Shown here: piece by piece, positions 1-5,851 of the stretch | Layout of the letters: each line of letters starts with the position of its first letter | Position numbering within the stretch: position 1 is the stretch's first letter | Source of the DNA: Bacteroidota bacterium | Lineage (GTDB): Bacteria; Bacteroidota; Bacteroidia; Bacteroidales; B18-G4 | Length of the DNA stretch: 5,851 nt | Assembly (NCBI GenBank): GCA_030635045.1 | Contig: DAOVZP010000122.1 | Location: 1-5,851 of the forward strand | Reading direction: 5' to 3' | Position numbers and translations under genes: made by a program | Notes under the pieces: generated by a model | What the model saw: the letters and a program-made list of their open reading frames with translations, nothing else | What the model was told of the DNA's origin: nothing | Databases searched by the model: none

Positions 1-1
1 C

Positions 2-157
2 AATGCTGATCCTGCTATCGTGCTTATGGATCATTTATCATCTGTTTTCGGGATGAACTTTCATATGGAAGATTCCCGGGAAATAATGATGCAAAGGCAT
101 GAGAAAGGTGATTCACCCGGATTTCTGATCATATTAAAGCGAAAGGATCAAGCTTAA
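2..157 (+). CDS. C-terminal tail of an unidentified protein (5' end outside window)
   Basis: An open plus-strand frame enters from the left edge (first full codon at base 2) and ends at TAA 155-157, giving 51 residues. The other two plus frames hit stops early, and no minus-strand frame offers a sensible gene here. The composition looks like a real globular protein: a mixed helical stretch (DHLSSVFGMNF), a charged helix (REIMMQRHEKGD) and a final beta-strand-like GFLIILKRK before the stop. A closing hydrophobic strand followed by basic residues is common at the end of class I SAM methyltransferases, but this is only a resemblance and no diagnostic motif is visible. The gene converges on the acyltransferase, with 20 bases between the two stop codons and no clear terminator hairpin. 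A chance open frame of this length is possible, so the call rests mainly on composition and tight convergent packing. Confidence 0.55.
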   Translation, partial: NADPAIVLMDHLSSVFGMNFHMEDSREIMMQRHEKGDSPGFLIILKRKDQA

Positions 158-177
158 TACCTGTGACCACACGCTGA

Positions 178-1104
178 TCAATCATCTTTATCTACATGAT
201 GAAGATATTTTTCCATATATCCCATGTTAATAAATTGAGGGCTGTCGGACCATTTTGCAGTCAATTGTTCAACATATTGTTTTACAATGTGCCGGGTCCT
301 TTCTTCCCTGCTTTGATCTTCTTTTCCTTTATCAAGAGGTGGGTAGAGGTCTACAGAGATGTGATAATATTTATCCGGATAGACAAACACAGGAATTATC
401 TCGGCATCGGTACTCAGGGCAAGTTCTGCGTAGCTCCCCCTGAAACCTCTTAATTTGCCAATGAATGGAAAAGTAATGCTTGATTTACCGTGATAGCCAT
501 CGCCAAGAAGGTGAATGATGCCTCCATCGTTTAAAACATGTTTTGCTTCCATCAATACCTTGAATAGCTCAATGTCGGATAAATAATCAAAGACAAGCTT
601 TTTTGCCTCAATGTTGGGGTTTATGTCGCTGAATTTTTCCGAATCAGCTCCCTGTGATGCTACCATGGTATAGACGTCTGTAAATCCAATTCTGGGGAAA
701 ATGGAGATGCCCATCTCTGAAAATCCGTAATGACTGCTTACCAGTATAACACCTTTTCCTTTTTTGTGGCTTTCCGTCAATATGTCAAGGTTATTTACAT
801 GTACATATTTTTTAAATTTTCTATCACTCAGGTTTGAAATGGCCACAGCCCTCCATTTTTTAAGGAAGGACACATTGAGCATCTCCTGTTCCATCTGTGC
901 AGTGTTTTCTGGAAAACCAATTTCTTTCAGGAAGGTATTGAAAATGCGTGCTTTCTTTTTAAAATATTTATTCCTGGCATAAGAAGTTCCACAGAACCAT
1001 TTGATCAGGAGCGAGCCGCTTCTGTATGGGATCCTGCGCCCTCCCTTCTTTGACAAGAAATAATTTTTCAGCCTGTCAACGACCTTTTTTCTCTTGATTA
1101 TCAT
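178..1104 (-). CDS. LpxL/HtrB-like lysophospholipid acyltransferase family protein
   Basis: A 308-residue protein, a normal length for the bacterial lipid A acyltransferase (LPLAT) family, whose members move an acyl group from a carrier-protein thioester to a lipid or sugar hydroxyl at the inner membrane. The HX4E catalytic signature is in SSHYGFSEMG (H125, E130). It is followed by GDG at 201-203 and the family's FPF-G-x-x-G block with a hydrophobic strand (TFPFIGKLRG from 211, then IIPVF to 240). The N-terminus is very basic (MIIKRKK) and lacks the clear membrane helix usual in LpxL, so peripheral membrane binding is likely. The ATG overlaps the stop of the A-PCP gene (ATGA, 1101-1104), which fixes the start and suggests translational coupling. 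No Shine-Dalgarno sequence is visible. In this family the donor is acyl-ACP, so the carrier domain of the upstream protein is an obvious candidate donor (inference). The acceptor is unknown, and a true lipid A acyltransferase role is less likely in this context. Confidence 0.88.
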   Translation of the reverse strand: MIIKRKKVVDRLKNYFLSKKGGRRIPYRSGSLLIKWFCGTSYARNKYFKKKARIFNTFLKEIGFPENTAQMEQEMLNVSFLKKWRAVAISNLSDRKFKKYVHVNNLDILTESHKKGKGVILVSSHYGFSEMGISIFPRIGFTDVYTMVASQGADSEKFSDINPNIEAKKLVFDYLSDIELFKVLMEAKHVLNDGGIIHLLGDGYHGKSSITFPFIGKLRGFRGSYAELALSTDAEIIPVFVYPDKYYHISVDLYPPLDKGKEDQSREERTRHIVKQYVEQLTAKWSDSPQFINMGYMEKYLHHVDKDD

Positions 1105-2900
1105 TCTTTGCTGTCTTGTGTTTGAGTAATGGTTATTGCCAGAGCTTCAATTGTTGGGTTAGCGATGAAGTTGTCAAGATCAAGCTTGGCATGAAAGGCC
1201 TTTTCGATGGTGTCGAATGCAACAAACAATTTCAGCGAATCGTGGCCGGCCTGCAGAATATTATCCTGCACGCCAACAGGGTATACCTCCAGGTGTTTCT
1301 CAAAAATAGATACCAATTGTTCTTCAACGGGATTGCTGGCATGCTTGATATCCTCCTTCCGGGAGGTTTTTTTCCAGTCGGGATCCGGCAGCGAAAGGTA
1401 ATCTGTCTTTCCGGAGTCTGTCTTTGGCAGGCTTTCCAGTCTTAAGACGAACCTTGGCACCATGAAATCAGGCAGTCTCCTTACAAGCGCATGCTCTATA
1501 TCTGTCATGTCAACTTCCTTGCCCGGGCTGCAAACATAATAAGCAACAAGGGCTTTGTTGCCGACAGGGTCTTCCTTGAGCACAACGGCGACCTCCTGCA
1601 TGTCCTTACTGAACAATAAGGTATTTTCTATTTCTCCCAGGTCGACACGCTGGCCCCGGATCTTGATCATGGCGTCTTTCCTGCCAACATGAACCAGTGC
1701 TCCATCGTATTGCCTGTATGCGAGATCACGGCTGTTAAACTGCCCGGTATTGCCATCAACAGGAAAGTCCTGTCGGGTCAGCTCAGCTTTGTTCCAATAT
1801 CCCAATGCTGTATACTGACTGATAATTATCATCTCACCTACCTGGTTAGGTTCACAGGCTTTGCCGTCCTCATTCCGGATCTCAATTTCTATTCCATCGA
1901 CAGGGTGCCCGATAGGTATGATATTTTGTTTAAGGACAGTATCTTTTTGAATACGGAAAGCACATGCAAGGAACAATTCAGTGCTGGCATAGATGTTAAT
2001 GATCTCTGTCTGGCGTTTCAGGTAAGGCCGGATCTGCTTGATGTCGTTGAAATATAAGGTCTCGCCACCTATCATGAGCGTTCTTAACTCATTAATCTTA
2101 AAGTCCTTATCGAGTGTTGCCCTGAAATGCCGCAGTACCGAGGGGATCATCAGGCAAACCGTAATCCTTTCTTTATTAAAGAACCCGGCAAGGCCGGGAA
2201 AGCCAAACTTTTTCAGATTATACATAACAAGCGTTCCGCCATTCAGCAGTGCTCCCAGCGACTGCATGGCATGAGCGGAGAATCCGATTGAGAAGTAGTA
2301 GGCAAAGATATCATCCGGCGTGATATTGATATATTCAGAAAAGCGTTTTACAAAATGTAATTGGTTTCTCTGGCTGGTGTACACACCTTTGGGCTCACCG
2401 GTTGATCCTGATGTATACAGGATGTGCATATTATCGTCAGCAGTAGGAGTGAGGGCGGGCCGCTGCGTATTTTGACTAAAGTCCAGCTCGTCGATGTTGA
2501 TGATCACGCGATCTCCGGAAAGTGCTTTTACCTGACCAATGTTGATGTTGTCGGTGATGATTGCCGCTGCGGAGGAGTCTTTTATCGAGAATTCAACCCG
2601 GTGTGCAGGCCAGCTTGTATCAAGGGGAACATATGCACAGCCGGTTTTTATTATTCCAAGGATAGCAACCATCTGTCCGGAACCGAAAGAAAGGAAAAAT
2701 GCAATTTGTTTCTCCCCTGATCCCAGGGCCAGGATATGATTGGCGATCACATTTGCTTTTTCCTGCAGTGATCTGTATGTGAGATCAACATTGCCGTCCC
2801 TGATAGCAAGCTTATCAGCAAAAGTTCCGGCAATAAGGTCAAAGCGTTCAGCGATGCTTTGCTCAACATTCAATATAGGGATCGGCTTTTCCTGTTTCAT
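1101..2900 (-). CDS. Adenylation-carrier didomain protein (NRPS-like A-PCP, ANL superfamily)
   Basis: A 599-residue stand-alone A-PCP protein with no condensation or thioesterase domain. It should activate a carboxylic acid as an acyl-AMP and load it on its own phosphopantetheine arm. A-domain motifs occur in order: A3 P-loop LYTSGSTGEPKGV (161-173), A5 NIYASTEL (E308), A7 SRDLAYR (D392), A8 GRKDAMIKIRGQRVDLGEIE (406-425) and A10 LPKTDSGKTD with catalytic Lys498. The carrier domain spans about 520-599, with attachment Ser555 in AGHDSLK. At A4 the usual FDxS reads FSAH (207-210), so Ser208 replaces the Asp that holds the alpha-amino group in amino-acid-specific A domains. Other pocket positions by hand alignment to GrsA (236, 239, 278, 299, 301) are A, M, I, I, I, a mostly hydrophobic set. 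The substrate may therefore be a fatty, hydroxy, keto or aryl acid rather than a standard amino acid (inference). The gene sits behind its own promoter candidate and is coupled to the acyltransferase. The ATG at 2898-2900 has no Shine-Dalgarno sequence. Confidence 0.93.
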   Translation of the reverse strand: MKQEKPIPILNVEQSIAERFDLIAGTFADKLAIRDGNVDLTYRSLQEKANVIANHILALGSGEKQIAFFLSFGSGQMVAILGIIKTGCAYVPLDTSWPAHRVEFSIKDSSAAAIITDNINIGQVKALSGDRVIINIDELDFSQNTQRPALTPTADDNMHILYTSGSTGEPKGVYTSQRNQLHFVKRFSEYINITPDDIFAYYFSIGFSAHAMQSLGALLNGGTLVMYNLKKFGFPGLAGFFNKERITVCLMIPSVLRHFRATLDKDFKINELRTLMIGGETLYFNDIKQIRPYLKRQTEIINIYASTELFLACAFRIQKDTVLKQNIIPIGHPVDGIEIEIRNEDGKACEPNQVGEMIIISQYTALGYWNKAELTRQDFPVDGNTGQFNSRDLAYRQYDGALVHVGRKDAMIKIRGQRVDLGEIENTLLFSKDMQEVAVVLKEDPVGNKALVAYYVCSPGKEVDMTDIEHALVRRLPDFMVPRFVLRLESLPKTDSGKTDYLSLPDPDWKKTSRKEDIKHASNPVEEQLVSIFEKHLEVYPVGVQDNILQAGHDSLKLFVAFDTIEKAFHAKLDLDNFIANPTIEALAITITQTQDSKE

Positions 2901-3030
2901 TGTTTGGGCGGTCAGTCTTACATTCAGATTGTTAAAATAGCTTTAATAGCAAAAAGCAAATTTACCTTTTATTTGAGCTTCACCAATAGAAAAGAGTAAT
3001 TTCTAAGATCAGGCGACTTGACACCGGGCA
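2901..3030 (-). other. Intergenic gap dividing the two gene pairs
   Basis: These 130 bases separate the stop of the sulfotransferase-glycosyltransferase gene from the start of the A-PCP gene. The gap is AT-rich compared with its flanks and carries the promoter candidate described separately. No strong GC hairpin followed by a T run was found. The best inverted repeat on the minus strand is an AT-only 5-bp stem (AGAAA...TTTCT, 2988-3004), too weak to call a terminator, so read-through from the upstream pair into the A-PCP gene remains possible. Confidence 0.6.
2957..2986 (-). promoter_or_regulatory. Candidate Bacteroidota-type promoter for the A-PCP/acyltransferase pair
   Basis: On the minus strand, TTG (2986-2984) is followed after 19 bases by TAAATTTG (2964-2957), a perfect match to the Bacteroidota primary-sigma -7 element TAnnTTTG at a suitable spacing from the -33 TTG element. 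Transcription would start around 2950, leaving a leader of about 50 bases before the A-PCP ATG. The leader has no Shine-Dalgarno sequence, which is usual in this phylum. The match is short and AT-rich, but it falls in the only sizeable gap in the minus-strand block and points the right way. Confidence 0.55.
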
Positions 3031-5175
3031 TTACTGTTTTTTGGATTGCTCTATGATGCCTTCATAAACCCCGAGCAATTCAAGAACGCTTTTCCTTGTT
3101 GAAAACTTCAGGGATTGTTTTCTGGCTTCTATGCTCAATTGTTTCCTGAGCTGATCATTGAAATACATATGCTCATATTTATCACAAATATCCTCTATAT
3201 CTGAGGGATCAGCCCCAAGCCCGCCTTTTCCCACCACTTCAGGCATTGAACTATTCATGCCATAAACGATCGGAGTTTCACATCGCATGGCTTCCAGGAT
3301 GGGCAGGCCGAAGCCTTCATAGAAGGAAACGTAACTCAGGGCCAGGGCTTGAGAGTATAAGGCAGGCAGGTCCTCATCATCGACAAATCCCGTAAATGTG
3401 ATAAGGTTGCTGTAGGCCGAGAAACTCTTCGCTTTCCATCCTTGCTTTCCGGATATTACCAGCGAGAGGTTCAGGTCTTTATGCTTTTTATGGAGCAACT
3501 GGAATGCTTTGATAGAATTGTTTACATTTTTTCTTGGTTCTATGGTTCCGAGTATCAATAAATAGGGCATATCCAACCTGACGCCATATTTTTTCAGCAC
3601 TTCGGTGCATTCTTCCTTATCTATCCGGTGAATAAATTTATCCTCATCGACATGCTCATAAATGAGGTGTTGGTTCTTATCAGGCAGCGAAAGGAACTTT
3701 TTTGAATCACTTAAAGTAGATTCGGAAACATTGATGATGTGGGCTTGTTGTTTTTCAATGAACCTGAGCCCGTTTTCCGCATTTTTGATATTTATTTTGG
3801 TGTGGTAATCGGGAAACAGCTTATGGGTGTAATCATGTATGGTAAACACTATTGGAGCCCTGGTCCTGGTAAATGGCCGGTAGTGTTGTTGCAGGGGTAC
3901 ATGGATCAGGTCGTAGCGTGAATTAATTCCGGGGATGGAATAGCCTTCCTTATCTTGCTTGTTATGCAAATATGCGGTGTAAATTATTCTTGGTAAGAAT
4001 AGTATTGCTGAACGCAATAAGAAAAACAGAAAGAGGGTGGCTATTTTTATGTTGTAATAAACCTTATGGAATAAGTGGATATTGTTGTCTGTCAGCCATT
4101 TGATCCATCTGTCAGGCAAGATGTACCTGATGACGGATTCCAATCGTCCAAAAAATCCTCTTTTATGCTTCCTGGTTGTCAGGCCGTACTGTTTTTCCAG
4201 CTGTGCCCTGTCAAAGCCATCTTCCTTAAGGCTTGCATACTTTTTTAATGAAATGATCTCTTTATTTATGAGCAGATCGAATTGCCATTTGCTGTTCACA
4301 TTCTCAGTCAGCGGGATCAGGCCATCGATCAGCCCGGCAACGTATCTTTTAACGCCATCATTATCGGGTGTGGCCATTTTATTTGCTTCAAGGAGCACCT
4401 TGAATGGCTGTGCCGGTTCAGGAGGTACCGGCAGGCCCAGCTTTTGAAGAAAGGAGTGATCAAGCTCAGGATCGGGCAATGATATGCTGCCATCACGGGT
4501 ATATCCCAGCTTTTCCATCTGTGGCCCGTGATAGATCCAGAAGAGGTCGTGCAATTCGTCGGGCATCTCCTCTTTCCATCCCCCTGTCTTCCCTTTTCGA
4601 AAAGCTTTATCAGCTAACTTTTTGGATTCCTCATCTGTGTATCCCCAGGTTTTTCGGGCACCATAAGCAGCCTTGCCTTCTTTGAGTGCCTCAAAGGAAG
4701 GGATCTTTGAAGGATCAGGTGCCGGCAGCCGGCATATTTCCCTGATGCGTTCGATCTGCCCGACAGGGTCGGCCAGGAGGTCCTCATACCTGATGATGAG
4801 GCCGGCCCTTTTCGTCCATGCTTCGACATTTTTTGACCATCCGCCAAAGAAGCTGTCTTTCTCGGCAATAATGGCAGCTTTAAGGTTCTCGTAAAAATCT
4901 GAGCCCGGGGCAACGATATCCTGGCGCTGATGTGCCATAGAAACCATTACATCCCTGCCATCCCTGACAATATACACTGCTTTGATGCCGGGGGCAGCCG
5001 GATCGAGCTGGGTTGGCAATAAATGTGTTTTTACAAAAGGGTGTTTGGCATAGTCCGCTTCCAGGGGATGATCCTCTTCCATATGATACTCGCTGGAAGT
5101 AAGGCCATATACATCATGCAAGATGTTTCTTACAAAGGTATTGCCGGAACGGGGGAAGGATGCGATCCAGATCAT
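3031..5175 (-). CDS. Fused PAPS-dependent sulfotransferase and GT4-like glycosyltransferase
   Basis: A 714-residue bifunctional protein. Residues 1-227 are a complete Sulfotransfer_1-like domain: 5'-phosphosulfate loop SFPRSGNTF (6-14), KTH (49-51) matching the catalytic Lys/His of cytosolic sulfotransferases, 3'-phosphate site IVRDGRDVMVS with R71 and S79 at the family spacing, RYEDLLADP (129-137), RKGKTGGWK (193-201), and LGY near 223, where such proteins normally end. A Pro-rich linker (about 231-257) leads to a GT-B glycosyltransferase: N-terminal Rossmann part with DGVKRYVAGL (273-282), donor-side GTIEPRKN (543-550) and the EX7E motif EGFGLPILE (E620, E628), as in GT4 retaining enzymes. 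A hydrophobic stretch at about 375-402 within the N-terminal half probably binds the membrane. It should add a sugar and sulfate the same or a nearby glycan (inference); both specificities are unknown. The ATG overlaps the upstream sulfotransferase stop (ATGA, 5172-5175). The stop is TAA 3031-3033. Confidence 0.92.
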   Translation of the reverse strand: MIWIASFPRSGNTFVRNILHDVYGLTSSEYHMEEDHPLEADYAKHPFVKTHLLPTQLDPAAPGIKAVYIVRDGRDVMVSMAHQRQDIVAPGSDFYENLKAAIIAEKDSFFGGWSKNVEAWTKRAGLIIRYEDLLADPVGQIERIREICRLPAPDPSKIPSFEALKEGKAAYGARKTWGYTDEESKKLADKAFRKGKTGGWKEEMPDELHDLFWIYHGPQMEKLGYTRDGSISLPDPELDHSFLQKLGLPVPPEPAQPFKVLLEANKMATPDNDGVKRYVAGLIDGLIPLTENVNSKWQFDLLINKEIISLKKYASLKEDGFDRAQLEKQYGLTTRKHKRGFFGRLESVIRYILPDRWIKWLTDNNIHLFHKVYYNIKIATLFLFFLLRSAILFLPRIIYTAYLHNKQDKEGYSIPGINSRYDLIHVPLQQHYRPFTRTRAPIVFTIHDYTHKLFPDYHTKINIKNAENGLRFIEKQQAHIINVSESTLSDSKKFLSLPDKNQHLIYEHVDEDKFIHRIDKEECTEVLKKYGVRLDMPYLLILGTIEPRKNVNNSIKAFQLLHKKHKDLNLSLVISGKQGWKAKSFSAYSNLITFTGFVDDEDLPALYSQALALSYVSFYEGFGLPILEAMRCETPIVYGMNSSMPEVVGKGGLGADPSDIEDICDKYEHMYFNDQLRKQLSIEARKQSLKFSTRKSVLELLGVYEGIIEQSKKQ

Positions 5176-5851
5176 AATGCCGCTTTATTTCGCTCCTCCC
5201 TGATCTGAAGTGCCTTGTTATAGATCTCGTAATCTGCCTGGTTGAGATCACGGATCCTGCTGAGGGTGTCCTGGTCAATATCGGGCTTGCTGCCGGTGAT
5301 ATTCTGTTTGAATTCAGAATAGTTCTTCCAGTTCAAAAGCTTTGCCAGTTGTTTCAGGTCTTCCTCGTAATGGTCTGTAAAACCTATGAAAAAGAATTCT
5401 TCCGGGCTGATCCCATCCAGGAATTTGCTCATACGGTTCCTGTTGGCCTCGGTACTTGCATATTCAAGTAAGGTCTTTTCCATCTTCGCAAGGATATTCA
5501 GGTCTTTTTTCTTTTCATTCAGTTCTTTCCTGAGTATCTTATCAAGGTAATAGTAATTGGATATTACGCGTTCAGCGGGTTCCCTTAACCAGGTCACAAC
5601 GGGGCATCCGGCCGGAATATCAAAGTTATCGGTAAGCTTCCTGAATGAAAAGTGGCCGTGTACCACCTGCACACTTTTTTTAAGCCCGGAGCCTTTGAAA
5701 ATCCTGCCATCCAGTTCAATATTTCTGCGAATATCCAGCCTGGATACATGACTGCTGCCATAAACTTCTTTCAGGATATTTCTGAAGCTGGTGCCTGCAG
5801 TTTTGGGAATATGCAGGGAAATAAGTTCAATGCTGTTCTCTATCTTTCCAC
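5172..5851 (-). CDS. Sulfotransferase family 2-type protein, N-terminus outside window
   Basis: The frame is open from the right edge to TGA 5172-5174, giving 225 visible residues. A GTG at 5670-5672 is not the real start, because the 59 codons upstream of it encode the essential PAPS-binding loop HIPKTAGTSFRNIL (H codon at 5811-5813). After this come VVHGHFSF, the 3'-phosphate site TWLREPAERVISNYYYL with the conserved R and S, and IGFTDHYEEDLKQLAKLL, a block typical of the C-terminal half of Sulfotransfer_2 (heparan 2-O- and chondroitin-type carbohydrate sulfotransferases). Only a short N-terminal piece seems to be missing. It should transfer sulfate from PAPS to a sugar hydroxyl; the acceptor is unknown. 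Its stop overlaps the start of the sulfotransferase-glycosyltransferase gene, so the two are probably co-translated and act on one product. Whether a signal or membrane segment precedes the visible part cannot be seen. Confidence 0.9.
   Translation of the reverse strand, partial: GKIENSIELISLHIPKTAGTSFRNILKEVYGSSHVSRLDIRRNIELDGRIFKGSGLKKSVQVVHGHFSFRKLTDNFDIPAGCPVVTWLREPAERVISNYYYLDKILRKELNEKKKDLNILAKMEKTLLEYASTEANRNRMSKFLDGISPEEFFFIGFTDHYEEDLKQLAKLLNWKNYSEFKQNITGSKPDIDQDTLSRIRDLNQADYEIYNKALQIREERNKAAL

Noticed and set aside
126..180. Two TGATCA palindromes flanking the convergent stops
   Set aside because: Six-base palindromes are expected by chance. They form no long stem and show no link to an attachment site or mobile element.
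1101..2900. Reading the didomain protein as DltA or as an acyl-CoA ligase
   Set aside because: DltA has no fused carrier domain and keeps the Asp in the A4 motif. The clear carrier domain with Ser555 also argues against a CoA ligase. The NRPS-like A-PCP label is safer.
2424..2940. Plus-strand open frames opposite the A domain
   Set aside because: They lie wholly or largely antisense to a gene with all its family motifs, and their translations are rich in Cys, Ser and Arg with no recognisable domain.
2988..3004. Inverted repeat AGAAA...TTTCT just downstream of the sulfotransferase-glycosyltransferase stop
   Set aside because: The stem is five AT-rich pairs with no GC core and no following T run, so it is not a credible intrinsic terminator.
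4614..4913. A second minus-strand open frame inside the sulfotransferase domain
   Set aside because: It is a shifted-frame shadow of the sulfotransferase coding region. The main frame is continuous and carries all conserved motifs, so there is no sign of a frameshift.
5193..5200. GGGAGGAG on the minus strand, a Shine-Dalgarno-like run before the sulfotransferase-glycosyltransferase start
   Set aside because: It lies 17 bases from the ATG, too far for normal spacing, and it is inside the coding sequence of the upstream gene. The other starts here have no such site either, so it is probably chance.

Overview
The window reads as part of a cell-surface glycan or glycolipid biosynthesis locus. 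The likely host is a member of the Bacteroidota. The reasons are a candidate promoter of the TTG-N19-TAnnTTTG type, starts without a correctly spaced Shine-Dalgarno sequence, moderate base composition by eye, and tightly overlapping accessory glycan genes. The genus cannot be told from the sequence.

Layout, read in the direction of transcription of the main block (minus strand, from high to low coordinates). (1) 5172-5851 is a Sulfotransfer_2-type sulfotransferase. Its 5' end lies outside the window and its frame is open to the last base. (2) 3031-5175 is a 714-residue two-domain protein: an N-terminal PAPS-dependent sulfotransferase joined by a Pro-rich linker to a C-terminal GT4-like (GT-B) glycosyltransferase. 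It overlaps gene 1 by ATGA. (3) 2901-3030 is a gap of 130 bases with a Bacteroidota-type promoter candidate. (4) 1101-2900 is a 599-residue adenylation plus carrier-protein didomain (A-PCP). (5) 178-1104 is an LpxL/HtrB-like acyltransferase, overlapping the A-PCP gene by ATGA. (6) 1-157, on the plus strand, is a probable C-terminal tail of a gene converging on the acyltransferase, with 20 bases between the two stops.

The genes form two translationally coupled pairs: a sulfation/glycosylation pair, and an acyl-activation/acyl-transfer pair. A simple working model is this. The glycosyltransferase adds a sugar, and the two sulfotransferases decorate the glycan with sulfate from PAPS. The A-PCP protein activates a carboxylic acid and holds it as a thioester on its own carrier domain, and the LpxL-like protein transfers that acyl group to the glycan or lipid acceptor. 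The A domain has Ser where amino-acid-activating A domains have the Asp that binds the alpha-amino group, so its substrate may not be an ordinary alpha-amino acid. The product, acceptor and acyl group cannot be read from the sequence. No RNA gene, CRISPR array, insertion sequence or convincing terminator was seen.
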